DNA from: Apoderus coryli
Lineage: Eukaryota; Arthropoda; Insecta; Coleoptera; Attelabidae
Direction of reading: 5' to 3'
NCBI GenBank assembly: GCA_911728435.2
Contig: OU452202.1
Location: 4,815,135-4,879,134 of the forward strand
Length of the DNA: 64,000 bases
Position numbers and translations under genes: made by a program. The notes below the pieces were generated by a model that was not told where the DNA came from, made no database searches, and saw only the letters and a list, made by a program, of their open reading frames with translations. Positions 34,850 to 45,783 of the stretch are shown one piece after another; position 1 is the stretch's first letter; each line of letters begins with the position of its first letter.

Positions 34850-35300
34850 AGTTCATTAGGTACAAAAGTTTTGACAAAAATATCTGTGTACAGAAATCAT
34901 ATCAAAGTCTAAATAACAGTACTTACACGAAATACAACTAACAAACACGAAACTATGCTGCGTTGAGTAAATAAAAAAAAAACGTTTATTTTTTTTTAAT
35001 TTTTTTCCCTTTTTTCTTCCTTTTTTTTTCCTTTTTTTTTCCTTTTTTTTTCCTTTTTTTTTTCCTTTTTTTTTCCTTTTTTTTTCCTTTTTTTTTCCTT
35101 TTTTTTCCTTTTTTCTCTTTTATTTTTTCCATTTTTTTCCTTTTGATATATTTGGAATCTAGGCTTAGATGAATTAAAATTCAGAATTTTGTTTACTCAA
35201 CACAAGATAGTTTCGTGTTTGTTAGTTGTTTTTCGTGTATTGCTATTTAGAGTTTGATATGTTTTCAGTACACAGATGTTTTTGTCGTGAAAAGAACCTA
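34850..35300. repeat. Inverted arms around a T/C-rich tract
   Basis: The left arm (about 34850-34970, with CAACTAACAAACACGAAACTA) and the right arm (about 35190-35300, its complement TAGTTTCGTGTTTGTTAGTTG) flank 34981-35150. That tract is almost pure T with CC every 9-11 bases, i.e. a (CCTTTTTTTTT)n microsatellite. Together they form a long potential hairpin with a purine/pyrimidine loop. Confidence 0.7.
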
Positions 35301-35611
35301 CACTGTAACAAGATTGTGCGCTTCCACATTAGGCGATGTCCATTCCTAGATGCCACATTTCCTAGCGGATGAACATTTTCCTAAGCGAACATTTAAAATT
35401 TAATTCCAAAAATATATGTCACACCGTCTGAATCGTCAGCTGATTTGTGACAACGTATCGTTAACAATTGTAACCAAATTATATCTGTAACATTACAAAA
35501 GGTCGAAGATTATTTTCGAGGAATTACTGTATTGAACGGTTTGGTTTTGGAAAACATTTAATAAACTAAAATCTTTGGTAGTTTAGCTATTGATATTCAT
35601 GGCGTTAGGAC

Positions 35612-37202
35612 TAGAGTTGCCACGAGACGAGAGGAGACGAGATAAGGGTCGTTTTGTCTTGTTTGTCTCGAGTATTAGAAAAAAAATATAAAGACATTAG
35701 GAGAGTTAATTAGACTTTATCCAATCTGTATCCAATCTAACAGTAAAATATCTCGACATCCAAGAAAAACAACATCACATTCAAAATAAATAATTCAGAA
35801 TATAATATATGGGGCTGCCTTATAAAGTTTTAAACAAAGTAAAAGATTTTTAATTTTAAACTGAAATTATATTTTCTGAGAGTATAAGTGCAATAAACAA
35901 CATCCAGTAAATTCATTGCGTTGTAATATGTGTTTATTATTAATACAGAAGGGTTAATTAAATAATTTGCCAACCTTCAATAAGTTTTTCTCTGTGAATT
36001 TTTTGCAAAATTATTATTCTAATTTAAAAGTGTTCTAAAAGCAAAATAGCGAGCGGTGTGGCTGCCTGATGAGTATGAACGAGTACGAAGTATGCGCTGT
36101 GGTCTCTACTGGATAATTTGAAATAACAAACTTCAAGGAAAGAGTATTTTATTTTTCTCTTAAATAAATTTGCGATGCTTTACGTATAACAGTAATATAT
36201 TATCGGGAGATTCCTACCCAACATTACCACTGGTCATCATGGGCTTCATGATAGTTTAGTAGGCACTAAACTTCGGAATCGACTTCATGCGGAGTCGGCT
36301 CGTTCATTATTATGTCTTAACTGATGTTACACTTGTTGTACGTTAAAAGATAATCTAAACTTTGACTAGTGAAACTTATCTATATATCAAATTTTTATGC
36401 TACGCCAAAAGATTTGTGATTTTTGTTTATTTATCTTCAGTTTAGAGTTTATATTTTATTTTCTCAAGAAATCTTATTACTTGTTATTATTAGTAATTAT
36501 ATTTTAATTTTTAATATAAGATAATATACTTACTTCAATTTTTTTTTGGTCTTTTTTTACTGTAAAGCACAATACAGTTCTTTAATAAAGGTTTTATATT
36601 TATAATAATAATAATAATAATCTGTTTATTCGTTATTCTCGTTACAACATTTGTTCATAGAATTTATGTATGCTCTTATTAAATTAATAATTAACAACGA
36701 AAAGGGTTAGACGGTAGCAGTGCTGATGTTTAGATCTAACCCAAATTCAGATAAAACTCCGTAATTAAATTTCCAAACCAAAAGAATGTAGATACTCATA
36801 AAAATTATACAAACAAAAAAAATAAAACTATTCAGTTCCAATAATTACATCAACCAGACAGTCAGCAGTATATGATTAAGAAAAAAATTAAAAATAAAAA
36901 TATTTAATTCTAAATTTTATTTTTGATTTATAATTAGTTTAGTAATTAATGTCACACCCTAAGATGCTGTTTTTTTATTAATTAAAATTTAAAATATTAT
37001 TATTTTTTGTATAAATGGTTTAAATTGTTTTAAGTCATTACAATTTTTCGAGATGTCTCGTATCGTCTCGTCTCGAGGTTGTCTCAAAGGATTTTATCTC
37101 GTCTTGTCTCTCGAAATTCGAGACAAAATGCTCTTGAGACGAGAGAAGACGGCTTCGAGACTAGACGAGACGTCTTGTATCTCGTGTCTCGCAGCAACTC
37201 TA
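35612..37202. mobile_element. Non-autonomous hAT element with GAGAC arrays
   Basis: TAGAGTTGC at 35612 and GCAACTCTA ending at 37202 are terminal inverted repeats, flanked by 8-bp duplications GTTAGGAC (35604-35611) and GTTAGAAC (37203-37210), one mismatch apart. The 8-bp duplication is diagnostic of hAT. Both ends carry subterminal runs of CGAGACGAGA / TCTCGTCTCG. The 1591-bp interior has no transposase. Near 36602 an AAT microsatellite looks like the 3' tail of a minus-strand LINE inserted in it. A second copy starts at 53947. Confidence 0.8.
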
Positions 37203-37210
37203 GTTAGAAC

Positions 37211-38206
37211 TCATACAGTACATTTGAAATTTTAAGAACTATGTGACGTTGAAAAAACAATTTGAACCCTTTTAAATGATATTAGAATCCGAACCCCCTT
37301 CCAATTAACATTTCACCGCTGAAAGTGAACTCACCAGTTAAAGCGTTAAAATATCAGGAAAAATTGTCCCACAAAAAAAACAGGTGTGAACGGTTTGCAG
37401 GTTACTAACGCAAATGAAAAATAGCGTCGTAAGTTTTCGCTAGACCAACTTGTGTTTGTTACAATGGTGACTGAAAATGAACTACCCTTACAATAAAGTT
37501 CATCTTCGGTCAAAATAGAAAGAACAATGGATGGAAATCATATTAATGTTGGTGAAACTTAGAGAATATTAAATTATTATTTAAAATATATTTTTAATTC
37601 AAATATTATATTTTTATTCTAAAATCCACCAATCACTACTAAAATTGTTAAGACAAAACTAAATCGTATTTTGTTGTTGTTTTTTTTTTCTAATAAACAG
37701 AGAATTAAGTGGATTCAGGAATGATCTACACAGAATGTCTTTAATTTAATTCATTGTCGTTTGGGGAATAAATTAAAAATGAATAGTGATACATTTTTCA
37801 TAAAAATTTTAATATCAAACCATACCGACAAATATTCAACATTTGTAGCGTAATTAAATTCAATGCCTTTTAGAATTTACTTATTTAAAATAATTAGTTA
37901 TTTTTTTCGTTTTTGTTCCTTATTAGTCTTCTACACCACTGTATAAACCGACTTCACAATCCTTAATCTGTTTAACGGCTTAGATCTCTAGATTGATCGA
38001 CTGTTTTGATCATCGTGAGAATAACACCATAGTACAACAAACAAATACTAAAACAACTTTGATAATTTGTAGGTACCTATATTTCTGTATCTCAGTATGT
38101 ATAAGAAAACAGAGAAATAAAGGCTTCAATTGCCTAGTAAACAAAAGAATAAAATAGCAAAAAAATAAGATTAGCTAAAAAATAGGTATAAAACGCTGGT
38201 ACATAT
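37211..38206. other. Non-coding stretch
   Basis: AT-rich. No coding or repeat motif recognised. Confidence 0.3.
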
Positions 38207-38640
38207 TAGGTCATTCAATAAGTCCGTAGGATGACACATAGATGGCGTTACTATAATTTTTTTCATATGATTTTTATTTAGTACTAATCTTCAAACGATA
38301 CGTGTATAAATTTGACAGCAAGCTGACTATTGATTCGTCAGTTATAGCTTTTTGTGTGAAGCAACGTTTAGTATTGAAAAAAAAAAATGGAAAAAAGTTA
38401 ATTTCGAGTTTTGATAAATTCTTCCTTTTTGTTGAAAAAAAAAAATACAGTGGAAACCAAACAATGGCTTGATAAACATTATCCGAAATCTGCTCCATCG
38501 AGACAAATGTTGGAGAAGTGGATTGCTGAATGTAAACTTGGTTGTACCAGCACAAATGTAGCAGAGCGCAGTGGACGCTCATATGAGCAGAAAACGTCAA
38601 AAAAATTCACAAATTTGTTATGAACGATCGTATATTGGAG
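38207..38640 (+). mobile_element. Mariner 5' end with transposase N-terminus
   Basis: TTAGGTCATTCAATAAGTCCG at 38207 is a typical mariner terminal sequence. After a short leader, an ATG near 38388 starts MEKS..FRVLIKF, with a stop, then KKNTVETKQWLDKHYPKSA, LEKWIAECKLGCTST and VAERSGR: both helix-turn-helix domains and the linker of an irritans-like mariner transposase. The frame breaks after about 38640 and the catalytic domain is missing, so this is a 3'-deleted copy. Confidence 0.7.
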
Positions 38641-38734
38641 GTACACCAGTGAATTGTGATTTTCGTTTCAAAATTAATTCTTCTAAGCTGAAATTATCTG
38701 CTAATTTCACTTAGACCCGTTCCATCATAAACAC

Positions 38735-38890
38735 ATAATTCAAAATAAAATAACCGATGCCATTACATGGCGAGATAGCAAAGCTGCTTGGAGAAAAATT
38801 ACAAAAGAATTTAAAAATTCACATCCAACAGGTCCAGTACGAAGAAACAAAAGATTATACCTATGGATAATTTTAAGTAATTAATAGTTT
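38735..38890 (+). pseudogene. Myb/SANT-like domain remnant
   Basis: The frame reads NKITDAITWRDSKAAWRKIT, then KEFKNSHPTGPVRRNK. It resembles the Myb/SANT-like DNA-binding domain found beside PIF/Harbinger transposases (…AWEKIT.EFN.....PRT...LK). Only about 45 residues; no neighbouring transposase. Confidence 0.35.
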
Positions 38891-39430
38891 ATCTTTAGTT
38901 AGCGAAGAACTAGTATGAAACAACTAAAATATAAGTATGAATTCATAAATCAGGAAATAAATAAATTTGTATTAGTATAACACAAATATACGTAAAAGTA
39001 ACCTCAATTTTTCGTTTATTTATAAACTTAACTGATTGCTATCTACTTAACATAAAGTTCTATCTGCCTGTTAACTTAGCATTGAATTTAGCGGACAGTT
39101 ATGCTTAACAGAAACTGTGGCAAAGACTTTGACGTTTATTTAACTGTCAGTTAAGACTTAGCTAACAGCTAAGGTATGTAACTAGGCATTGAGAAATCCA
39201 CCCTTCATATTAGGCGGCTGCGAGAGAGATAAGACCGAAAATTTGTCGCGCGGTAGTTTCTAAATGAGCTTTAGCGAATAATTTTTGGTTTTGTATTTCT
39301 GGTAAGCAACATTTTTAGCTCTCCATATCATATATGTAATATTAGTTTCATGAAAAAAAAATTTTTTTTAATTTCACCGGAAATACTTCTTTTTGGTCAT
39401 TTTATACATAAATAAGTAGTTTTAAAAAAA
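38891..39430. other. Non-coding stretch
   Basis: Contains repeated TTAACTGTCAGTTAAG-like phrases around 39050-39170, but no complete inverted element could be drawn. Confidence 0.3.
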
Positions 39431-39432
39431 TG

Positions 39433-39436
39433 TCTC

Positions 39437-39481
<45 letters not shown>

Positions 39482-41300
39482 ATCCACGAAAACGCAAAAA
39501 CCGCTTAACAGATTTTAACCAAATTTGGTACAAAAATACTATTGGACATGGGAAGGAGCTGATTAGATTTTTGGAAACATTGAGCGTAGGCAAAGGGTTT
39601 AAAAGAGGGTTCAAAAATTAAAAAAATTCATAGTTCTTAAACTTATCCGAAATACTGCATAATATAACCTAAAATATTGAACATAAAATATTAGACCACA
39701 TTGGCGTTCGAAAATAGTGTAAAATGGGGTAAAAAAGATTAAAAAAAAACGTATTTCTTAAAAATACCAGAAATATTAACTAGTTATTGATAGTTTTGAT
39801 AGAATATAACCTATAAAATGTGTCATGAATATCTTACTTTCATAGGCGTTCGTAAATAGTGGAAAAGGGGTCAAAACATAAAAAATATATATTTCCTAAA
39901 CTTATTCGAAATATGGAATAATTTTTCATAGTTGTGATACAATATAAGCTAAAAAATATTCCATAAAAGAACGCAACGGTTTTAAAAGAGGTTTCAAAAA
40001 TTTAAAAAATCATAGTTCTTAAACTTATCCGAAATATTGAATAATTTTTTATAGTTGTGATAGAATATAACCTAAAAAATGTTACATAAAAGAATTAGTT
40101 CACACAGGCGTTCGAAAATAGTGTTAAAAAAGGGTCAAAAACGAAAAAAAAATGTTTCCCAAATATACCAGAAAAATTGGCTAATTATATATAGCTTTGA
40201 TATAAGATAACCTAAAAAATGCAGCATAAAATTTTTATTTACATAGGCGTTCGTAAATAGTAGAAAAAGGGGTAAAATAAAAAAAATTAAAATGTAAAAA
40301 TTTTTATATTTAACTAGTTGAGTTGGTGTTAAAAATACACGACAAAAATTAATGTTCCATAGGCGTCCGTGAAAATTCTATAAAAGGGTCAGAAAAAATT
40401 TGTATCCGTGATAACTCAAAAACCACTTAACGGATTTTAACCACATTTGGTACGAAAATACTACAGGCTATTTATAGGTGGTGATTAACATTGAGCGTAG
40501 GCAAGGGGTTTAAAAGAGGGTTCAAAAATTTAAAAAAATTATAGTCCTTAAACTTATCCGAAATATTGAATAATTTTTTATAGGTGTGATAGAATATAAC
40601 CTAAAAAATGTTACATAAAAGAATTAGTTCACACAGGCGTTCGAAAATAGTCTTAAAAAAAGAGTCAAAAACGGAAAAAAAATGTTTCCCAAATATACCA
40701 GAAAAATTGGCTAATTATATATAGCTTTCATATAAGATAACCTAAAAAATGCAGCATAAAATTTTTATTTACATAGGCGTTCGTAAATAGTAAAAAAAAG
40801 GGGTAAAATGAAAAAAAAATTAAAATGTAAAAAATTTTATATTTAACTAGTTGAATTGGTGTTAAAAATACACGACAAAAATTTATGTTCCATAGGCGTC
40901 CGTGAAAATTCTATAAAAGGGTCAGGAAAAAATTGTATCCGTGATAACTCAAAAACCACTTAACGGATAACCTACAACATGCAGCATAACAATTTTGTTT
41001 ACATAGGCGTTCGTAAATAGTAGAAAAGGGGGCAAAATAAATTTTATAATAAAACTAAAAAAAAATCAATTATTTTGCGTACAAGAATTTGGCCTAGATC
41101 TGAAATATGAAATATCTGCGTATAAATAGTGCCTCCAAAGAGAAGAAAAAGGCACAAAACCCGATACAAAAAAAAAAAAAAAATAGCTGATGTCTAAAAC
41201 AAAACAAAAATTTAGATAAATGACAAAAAGGTCATAAAATTATTACTTTTACACTTAAATATGGAGAGCTATTCGTGCCTCGAGGGCAACAGCTATTTTT
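39433..41300 (-). repeat. Tandem array, about 0.5-kb unit (copy 2, inverted)
   Basis: Same element as 17990-19615 in the opposite orientation, and longer at one end. It starts with a TCTG microsatellite (39433-39481) followed by ATCCACGAAAACGCAAAAACC, then at least three units with AGGCGTTCGTAAATAGT anchors at about 39843, 40245, 40775 and 41003. It ends at the shared box GTGCCTCGAGGGCAACAG near 41275-41292. Frames over the microsatellite on both strands are artefacts. Confidence 0.8.
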
Positions 41301-41556
41301 GTTTAATTTATAAATTGTAAATAATAATGGGATTCAAATTTCGAAATATTATTATATTAATTTGAAGAAGTAGCCATACTCTCAGTGGAGTCCTAAGTTA
41401 ATACAAAGCAAACTGTTGGAAGGTGTTATATTGCATCATGTTGTCAGTTGTTATAGTTGTCAGATTATGAATAAAACGTATAAGAGTTGTTAAAAGTTTA
41501 TACATTATTTTACTTCATAAGGTTGTTCAACCGCGCTCTGCTACCACAAACAAATA
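41301..41556. other. Non-coding stretch
   Basis: Flank between the array and the next palindrome. Nothing recognised. Confidence 0.3.
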
Positions 41557-41875
41557 TCGGCACCTCCACAAATCTTTTATTTGAAAAAATCAGTTAAAAA
41601 CATACACGTTTCGAGGATTTAGATCCTCATCATCAGTGTCAATCCAGTGTATATATTTTAGAGGTATTCAATATAATAACATCACAATTAGAAGTCAAAC
41701 TGTTTTGTTTTAATGTTTGACTTTTAATTGTGAAGTTTTTATATTGAATACCTCTAAAATACAATATATAATATTATGTTGAATACCTCTAAAATACTGA
41801 TGATGAGGATATAAAACCTCGAAACATGTATGTTTTTATTTGATTTTTTCAAATAAAATGTTTGTGGACGTTTGT
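41557..41875. repeat. Palindrome with two hammerhead-like motifs (B)
   Basis: Inverted arms of about 155 bp meet near 41712. The right arm: CTGATGA (41797-41803), a GAGG/CCUC hairpin, GAAAC (41821-41825), ATGTATG, then TTTGTGGA (41861). The left arm on the minus strand: CTGATGA (41636-41630), a 6-bp GAGGAU/AUCCUC stem, GAAAC (41612-41608), TTTGTGGAGG (41572-41563). Core and stem order match a hammerhead ribozyme except for one extra U before helix II. No protein. Confidence 0.75.
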
Positions 41876-41927
41876 TTGCTTTATATTATTAAGATTTTTT
41901 ATTTTCTTGACCGATGGCAAGTATTCT

Positions 41928-42178
41928 GAAGGCCCTAAAAAATTTGAGATAGAGACGGATATAACCATTTTCAAGTCCACTGAGATGAATAAATAGTTTC
42001 ATGATAATTTATTTGTTATGGTTGCTAAATAGTTTCATTGCAATAGCTTTGATCGGCTTTTGTAAAATTGTGCATTTGGAAATCCAAATCTAAACGGATG
42101 AATCAGAAATTGCAAAAAATGCAAATATCTCGAACGTAGATGCTCGTAGCGCCATTTACAAGGTATACCTTTTTTAAG
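41928..42178 (+). repeat. Degenerate dispersed repeat
   Basis: Shares the phrase AAAAATTTGAGATA.AGACGGATATAACCATTTT with about 2455 (plus) and, inverted, with 49080-49160. Old and diverged; parent element unknown. Confidence 0.45.
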
Positions 42179-42179
42179 T

Positions 42180-42676
42180 AAGTTTATGACGTTGAATGTT
42201 GGAAAGTGTTCGGTTATACACCTCGGAAAGAACAACCCGCGTGTAGCGCCTGTTATAAATGGTCAGACCCTCACCGAGGTTGCAGAACAAAAAGACTTGG
42301 GTGTTGTCATCTCTGAGGATCTCAAATGGGAAAAGCAAGTTATGAGGGTCGTCAAGAGAGCAAATTCAATGACTTACCTGATACAACGTGCATTTAATGA
42401 CCACTCCACCGCTATGATTGTAAAATTGTACAAGTGTTACATACGACCAATTCTGGAGTACGCTCAGTCGGTGTGGAGCCCTTATTATGTGAAAGACATA
42501 GAACTCTTAGAACGTGTGCAAAGAACAATAACGAAAATCCCACCAGAATTGAGGAATTTACCATATGAGGATCGCCTTACTAGAATGAACTTAACAACAC
42601 TGGCTGCTCGTAGACATCGTGGCGACTTGATACAGACTTATAAAATTGTAAACAACTACTATAACACACCACTTAT
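42180..42676 (+). pseudogene. LINE G RT thumb region
   Basis: The frame reads MTLNVGKCSVIHLGKNNP, DLGVVISEDLKWEKQV, YKCYIRPILEYAQSVWSPY, LERVQRTITKIPPEL and RLTRMNLTTLAARRHRGDLI. These are the thumb and connection segments downstream of the YADD palm in CR1/L2-like LINEs. No frame damage is visible up to TA at 42676-42677, where a mariner is inserted; the gene continues at 44012. The 5' end with palm and endonuclease is missing. Confidence 0.85.
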
Positions 42677-42677
42677 A

Positions 42678-44009
42678 CGAGGTCTGTTCAAAAAGTACCC
42701 GGAATTCTCATTTTTCTAAAAAAATATTTATTTATTCGTCTACATCTATATGGTCCCCTTCAAAGTAATCCCCCCTAGATATAATACACTTATGCCAGCG
42801 TTTTTTCCAGTCTTCGAAACACCCTTGATAGTCACTTTTTGTAATGCTCTGTAGCACTCTCAGCGATTCTGCCTTTATCTCTTTAATCGATGAAAAACGC
42901 TGTCCTTTCATGGGTCTCTTCAACTTTGGGAACAGGAAAAAATCACACGGAGCGATATCTGGTGAATAAGGAGGTTGGGGCATGATTAAAGTCTTGTTTT
43001 TAGCCAAAAAATCACGAATAAGCAACGATGAATGAGCAGGTGCGTTATCGTGGTGCAAAACCCATGAATTGTTTTTCCATAAATCGGGGCGTTTTTTTCG
43101 AATTGCTTCACGCAAACGTCGCATTACTTCAAGGTAATACTCCTTATTGACGGTTTGACCTTTTGGCAAGAATTCTTTATGCACTATGCCATTATAATCG
43201 AAGAAAACAGTAAGCAAAACCTTGACATTTGATCGAACTTGACGTGCTTTTTTCACTCTTGGTGACGTTGAGTGCTTCCACGTGGACGATTGTGCTTTGT
43301 TTCGACATCATAACAGTACACCCATGTTTCATCACCAGTTATGACCCTTTCAAGTAAATTTGGATCGTCGTTGACGTCGTTTAACAGCTCCTGAGCGATG
43401 GTAATGCGTTTGTTTTTTTGATCAAAATTCAGCAGTTTTGGAACGAATTTTGCTGCCACTCGTTTCATGCCCAAAACCTTTGAAAAAATATGATGGCATT
43501 AGCCCACTGATATGCCAACTTCATCAGCAACTTCTCTAATTGTGATTCGGCGATCATCCATAATCATTTTTTCCACTTTTCCCACATTTTCATCGATTAT
43601 TGACGTGCTGGGTCGACCGGAGCGTTCGTCGTCTTCAACGTCTTCGCGGCCATCTTGGAAACGCTTATACCACTCGTAAACACTTGTTTTTTTCATAGCA
43701 GACTCACCGTAGGCTCTCTGTAACATTTCGCACACTTGGTTACACTTTATTTCATTTTTCACGCAAAATTTAATACAAATTCTTTGACTCTTCAATTCTT
43801 CCATTGTTTAAACTAACAAAAATCGCCGAGCTCAAAAAAACACGTCTACACCAGCCGCTACAAGACAGAATGTAAACATTGAATACAGCTGAAAATTTCA
43901 CCATACATTAGGGACATGTGTACCAACATAATAAAAAAAAAATGTTGACCACCGGACTCTCCAGACGCGCGCAATTCAAAAATTCCGGGAACTTTTTGAA
44001 CAGACCTCG
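42678..44009 (-). mobile_element. Full-length mariner element
   Basis: A 1332-bp element with terminal inverted repeats CGAGGTCTGTTCAAAAAGT at 42678 and ACTTTTTGAACAGACCTCG ending at 44009, flanked by TA on each side. It contains one transposase gene on the minus strand with 5' and 3' leaders of ordinary length. It sits inside a LINE coding region, so it is younger than that LINE. Length, target site and gene all match a classical mariner. Confidence 0.92.
42732..43804 (-). pseudogene. Mariner transposase, two lesions
   Basis: DDE/D transposase that cuts and rejoins the element ends in the nucleus. From ATG at 43804: two helix-turn-helix regions (VCEMLQRAYGESAMKKT, YEWYKRFQDGREDVEDDERSGRP, VADEVGISVG), then WVPHxL-like AAKFVPKLLN and the catalytic core. 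All three core acidic residues are present: TGDETWVY, LHHDNAPAHSS and PPYSPDIAPCDFFLFPKLK, with 34 residues between the second and third (DD34D). Only two breaks are seen: an in-frame TAA at 43501-43499, and a one-base loss near 43294 that shifts the frame. The protein would be about 355 residues, the normal length. Recently inactivated. Confidence 0.9.
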
Positions 44010-44011
44010 TA

Positions 44012-44283
44012 TGTTTCATGTTAACGACGGAAGAGAATGGAGAGCTCATTCTAAAAAACTTTCGCGAATGTGTAGGAAGAATTTCTTGACGAACAGAGTG
44101 GTGTATATGTGGAACGGTCTTAATGCGGACACAGTGAGTGCGCCATCGGTGAATGCGTTTAAATATCGTTTGGATTGTGAACTGGAAAATCTACTTTTAA
44201 AATTCTTATCCGTAATAAATTGGTATAAAAGTAGTTTCATCGGGAAACCGCTCACTACTTTAACTAATAATAATAATAAGTAA
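44012..44283 (+). pseudogene. LINE G RT C-terminal end
   Basis: Continuation of the LINE at 42180 beyond the mariner: MFHVNDGREWRAHSKKL, CRKNFLTNRVVYMWNGL, SAPSVNAFKYRLD. This tail (...NFLTNRVV..WN.LP...V.A.S...FK..LD) is typical of LINE RT ends. It finishes in a TAATAATAATAAG run at about 44267-44282, probably the element's 3' microsatellite. Confidence 0.8.
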
Positions 44284-45565
44284 CAATTATGAGAAAAGTT
44301 ATATTTTTAACAAAAACGTAAATACAATGAGTCACAAAAAAATTACACCTGTTTTCATGTAATCACAGTGCTGCAGAGAGCGCCCTCTACAATTCACATT
44401 AAAATTAGCAACAAATTCAATTTCCTCGCCCCCAATAATCCTCCCACCACATAATCTTATGCAAAAACATTGGTTCAAAACTAGGTTATGTAGGAAAATC
44501 GAAAACGATATTACTACTTTGGCAACCCTGTATCTCGGTTATTCTCAACTGTTGAACTAAGGTAAGTTTGGCCAAATCGCAATATTTTCTCCTAAGGTAT
44601 CTGCAGTTTTACTGTGTAAAATTAATTATGGAGCATCCTGTATATATGACGAGACCTATTAGAAAAACAGACAAAATATGGAGCACTTCAAAGAAAGCTT
44701 CATATTGAATTTTGTTGCAATTTAGGACACCTGAAATTACAACCAATTATAAATAAATTAGCCACATTTATTTTTTATACCACAAAAATTTCATGGAATA
44801 AATTGCAACTTCTGCTTATACAGATGATCGTGACAGTGCATACGGGGACAATTACAGAGGGTATTTATGTAATTAGCTTAGTTTAACAATGTTTAAGCAT
44901 TTTCGGTTTATATTGTGTTTGAATCTCAGTCCGCCGCTGATAAACTGTTGTAAGCAGCGCGTGTCTACCAGTTAGCCCCGGGGCCTCGTAGGTGGATCGA
45001 AATCGTGGGAAACTTTACTGAGAGACTATTTTAACCGTTTTACAACATATAAGGTTAGGTCTTGACGGGGTCTCTCATTAACTCTGGATAATCGGTCGAT
45101 ATCTAAGTATTGTCTCATGCACTGTCATGATGAATTTTTATCGGTTATTATATTATAGGCATAATTGTATTTCATTAGTTATCGATAAATGCGACCTTTT
45201 ATTATCTACATTTTTCTTATCAAATCTATTATGAGTACAAGGAAATACTACATACCTACTCGTACATCTTATAAACATAGGTTCGTAAATTCATCATTTG
45301 GGCGTTGTAATTATTTGACAGCAGCATTAGGCAGTATAGTTTACAAACTAGATTAATAAAGGGATAATTTGGCCCTAACTAAAATAAAATTATTCAATCC
45401 AGTGGCGTTGTCACATAATAGTTTTCGCCCTACAGTTTTAAACTAAAGCAACTTCCAAAAATTTTTCAATGCCGAAAATTTCTTAGAATAGTTCAGGGAT
45501 TAAAACTTTTTAAAATTTCCAATATGCTTTTGGATCTAAATGACATACAATACATACAGACATAC
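44284..45565. other. Non-coding stretch
   Basis: Contains ACCCTGTATCT and GCATCCTGTATAT phrases (44526 and 44634) like mariner MITE ends, but their partners are not clear. No coding motif. Confidence 0.3.
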
Positions 45566-45783
45566 AATAGTATATTGTGCAACGAACATGAAATGACATA
45601 TATTTCCTACGAGTATGATCATACGAGTAAGAAATGGTGATTTCATGTTAGTTTCACACTGTACTTTTTCTACGACTGTTTTAATGCTTTTGAATTAATT
45701 AAACATAATAATTTTTAGGAAAATATTTGTTTTTCGAAACTTACCTACACTCGCCCTGTTGGCATAAGCCTAAATACGATATA

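Noticed and set aside
39402..39621. Frames on both strands with SVCLSVCL and QTDRQTDR
   Set aside because: Translation of a TCTG microsatellite and the start of the tandem array, not a protein.
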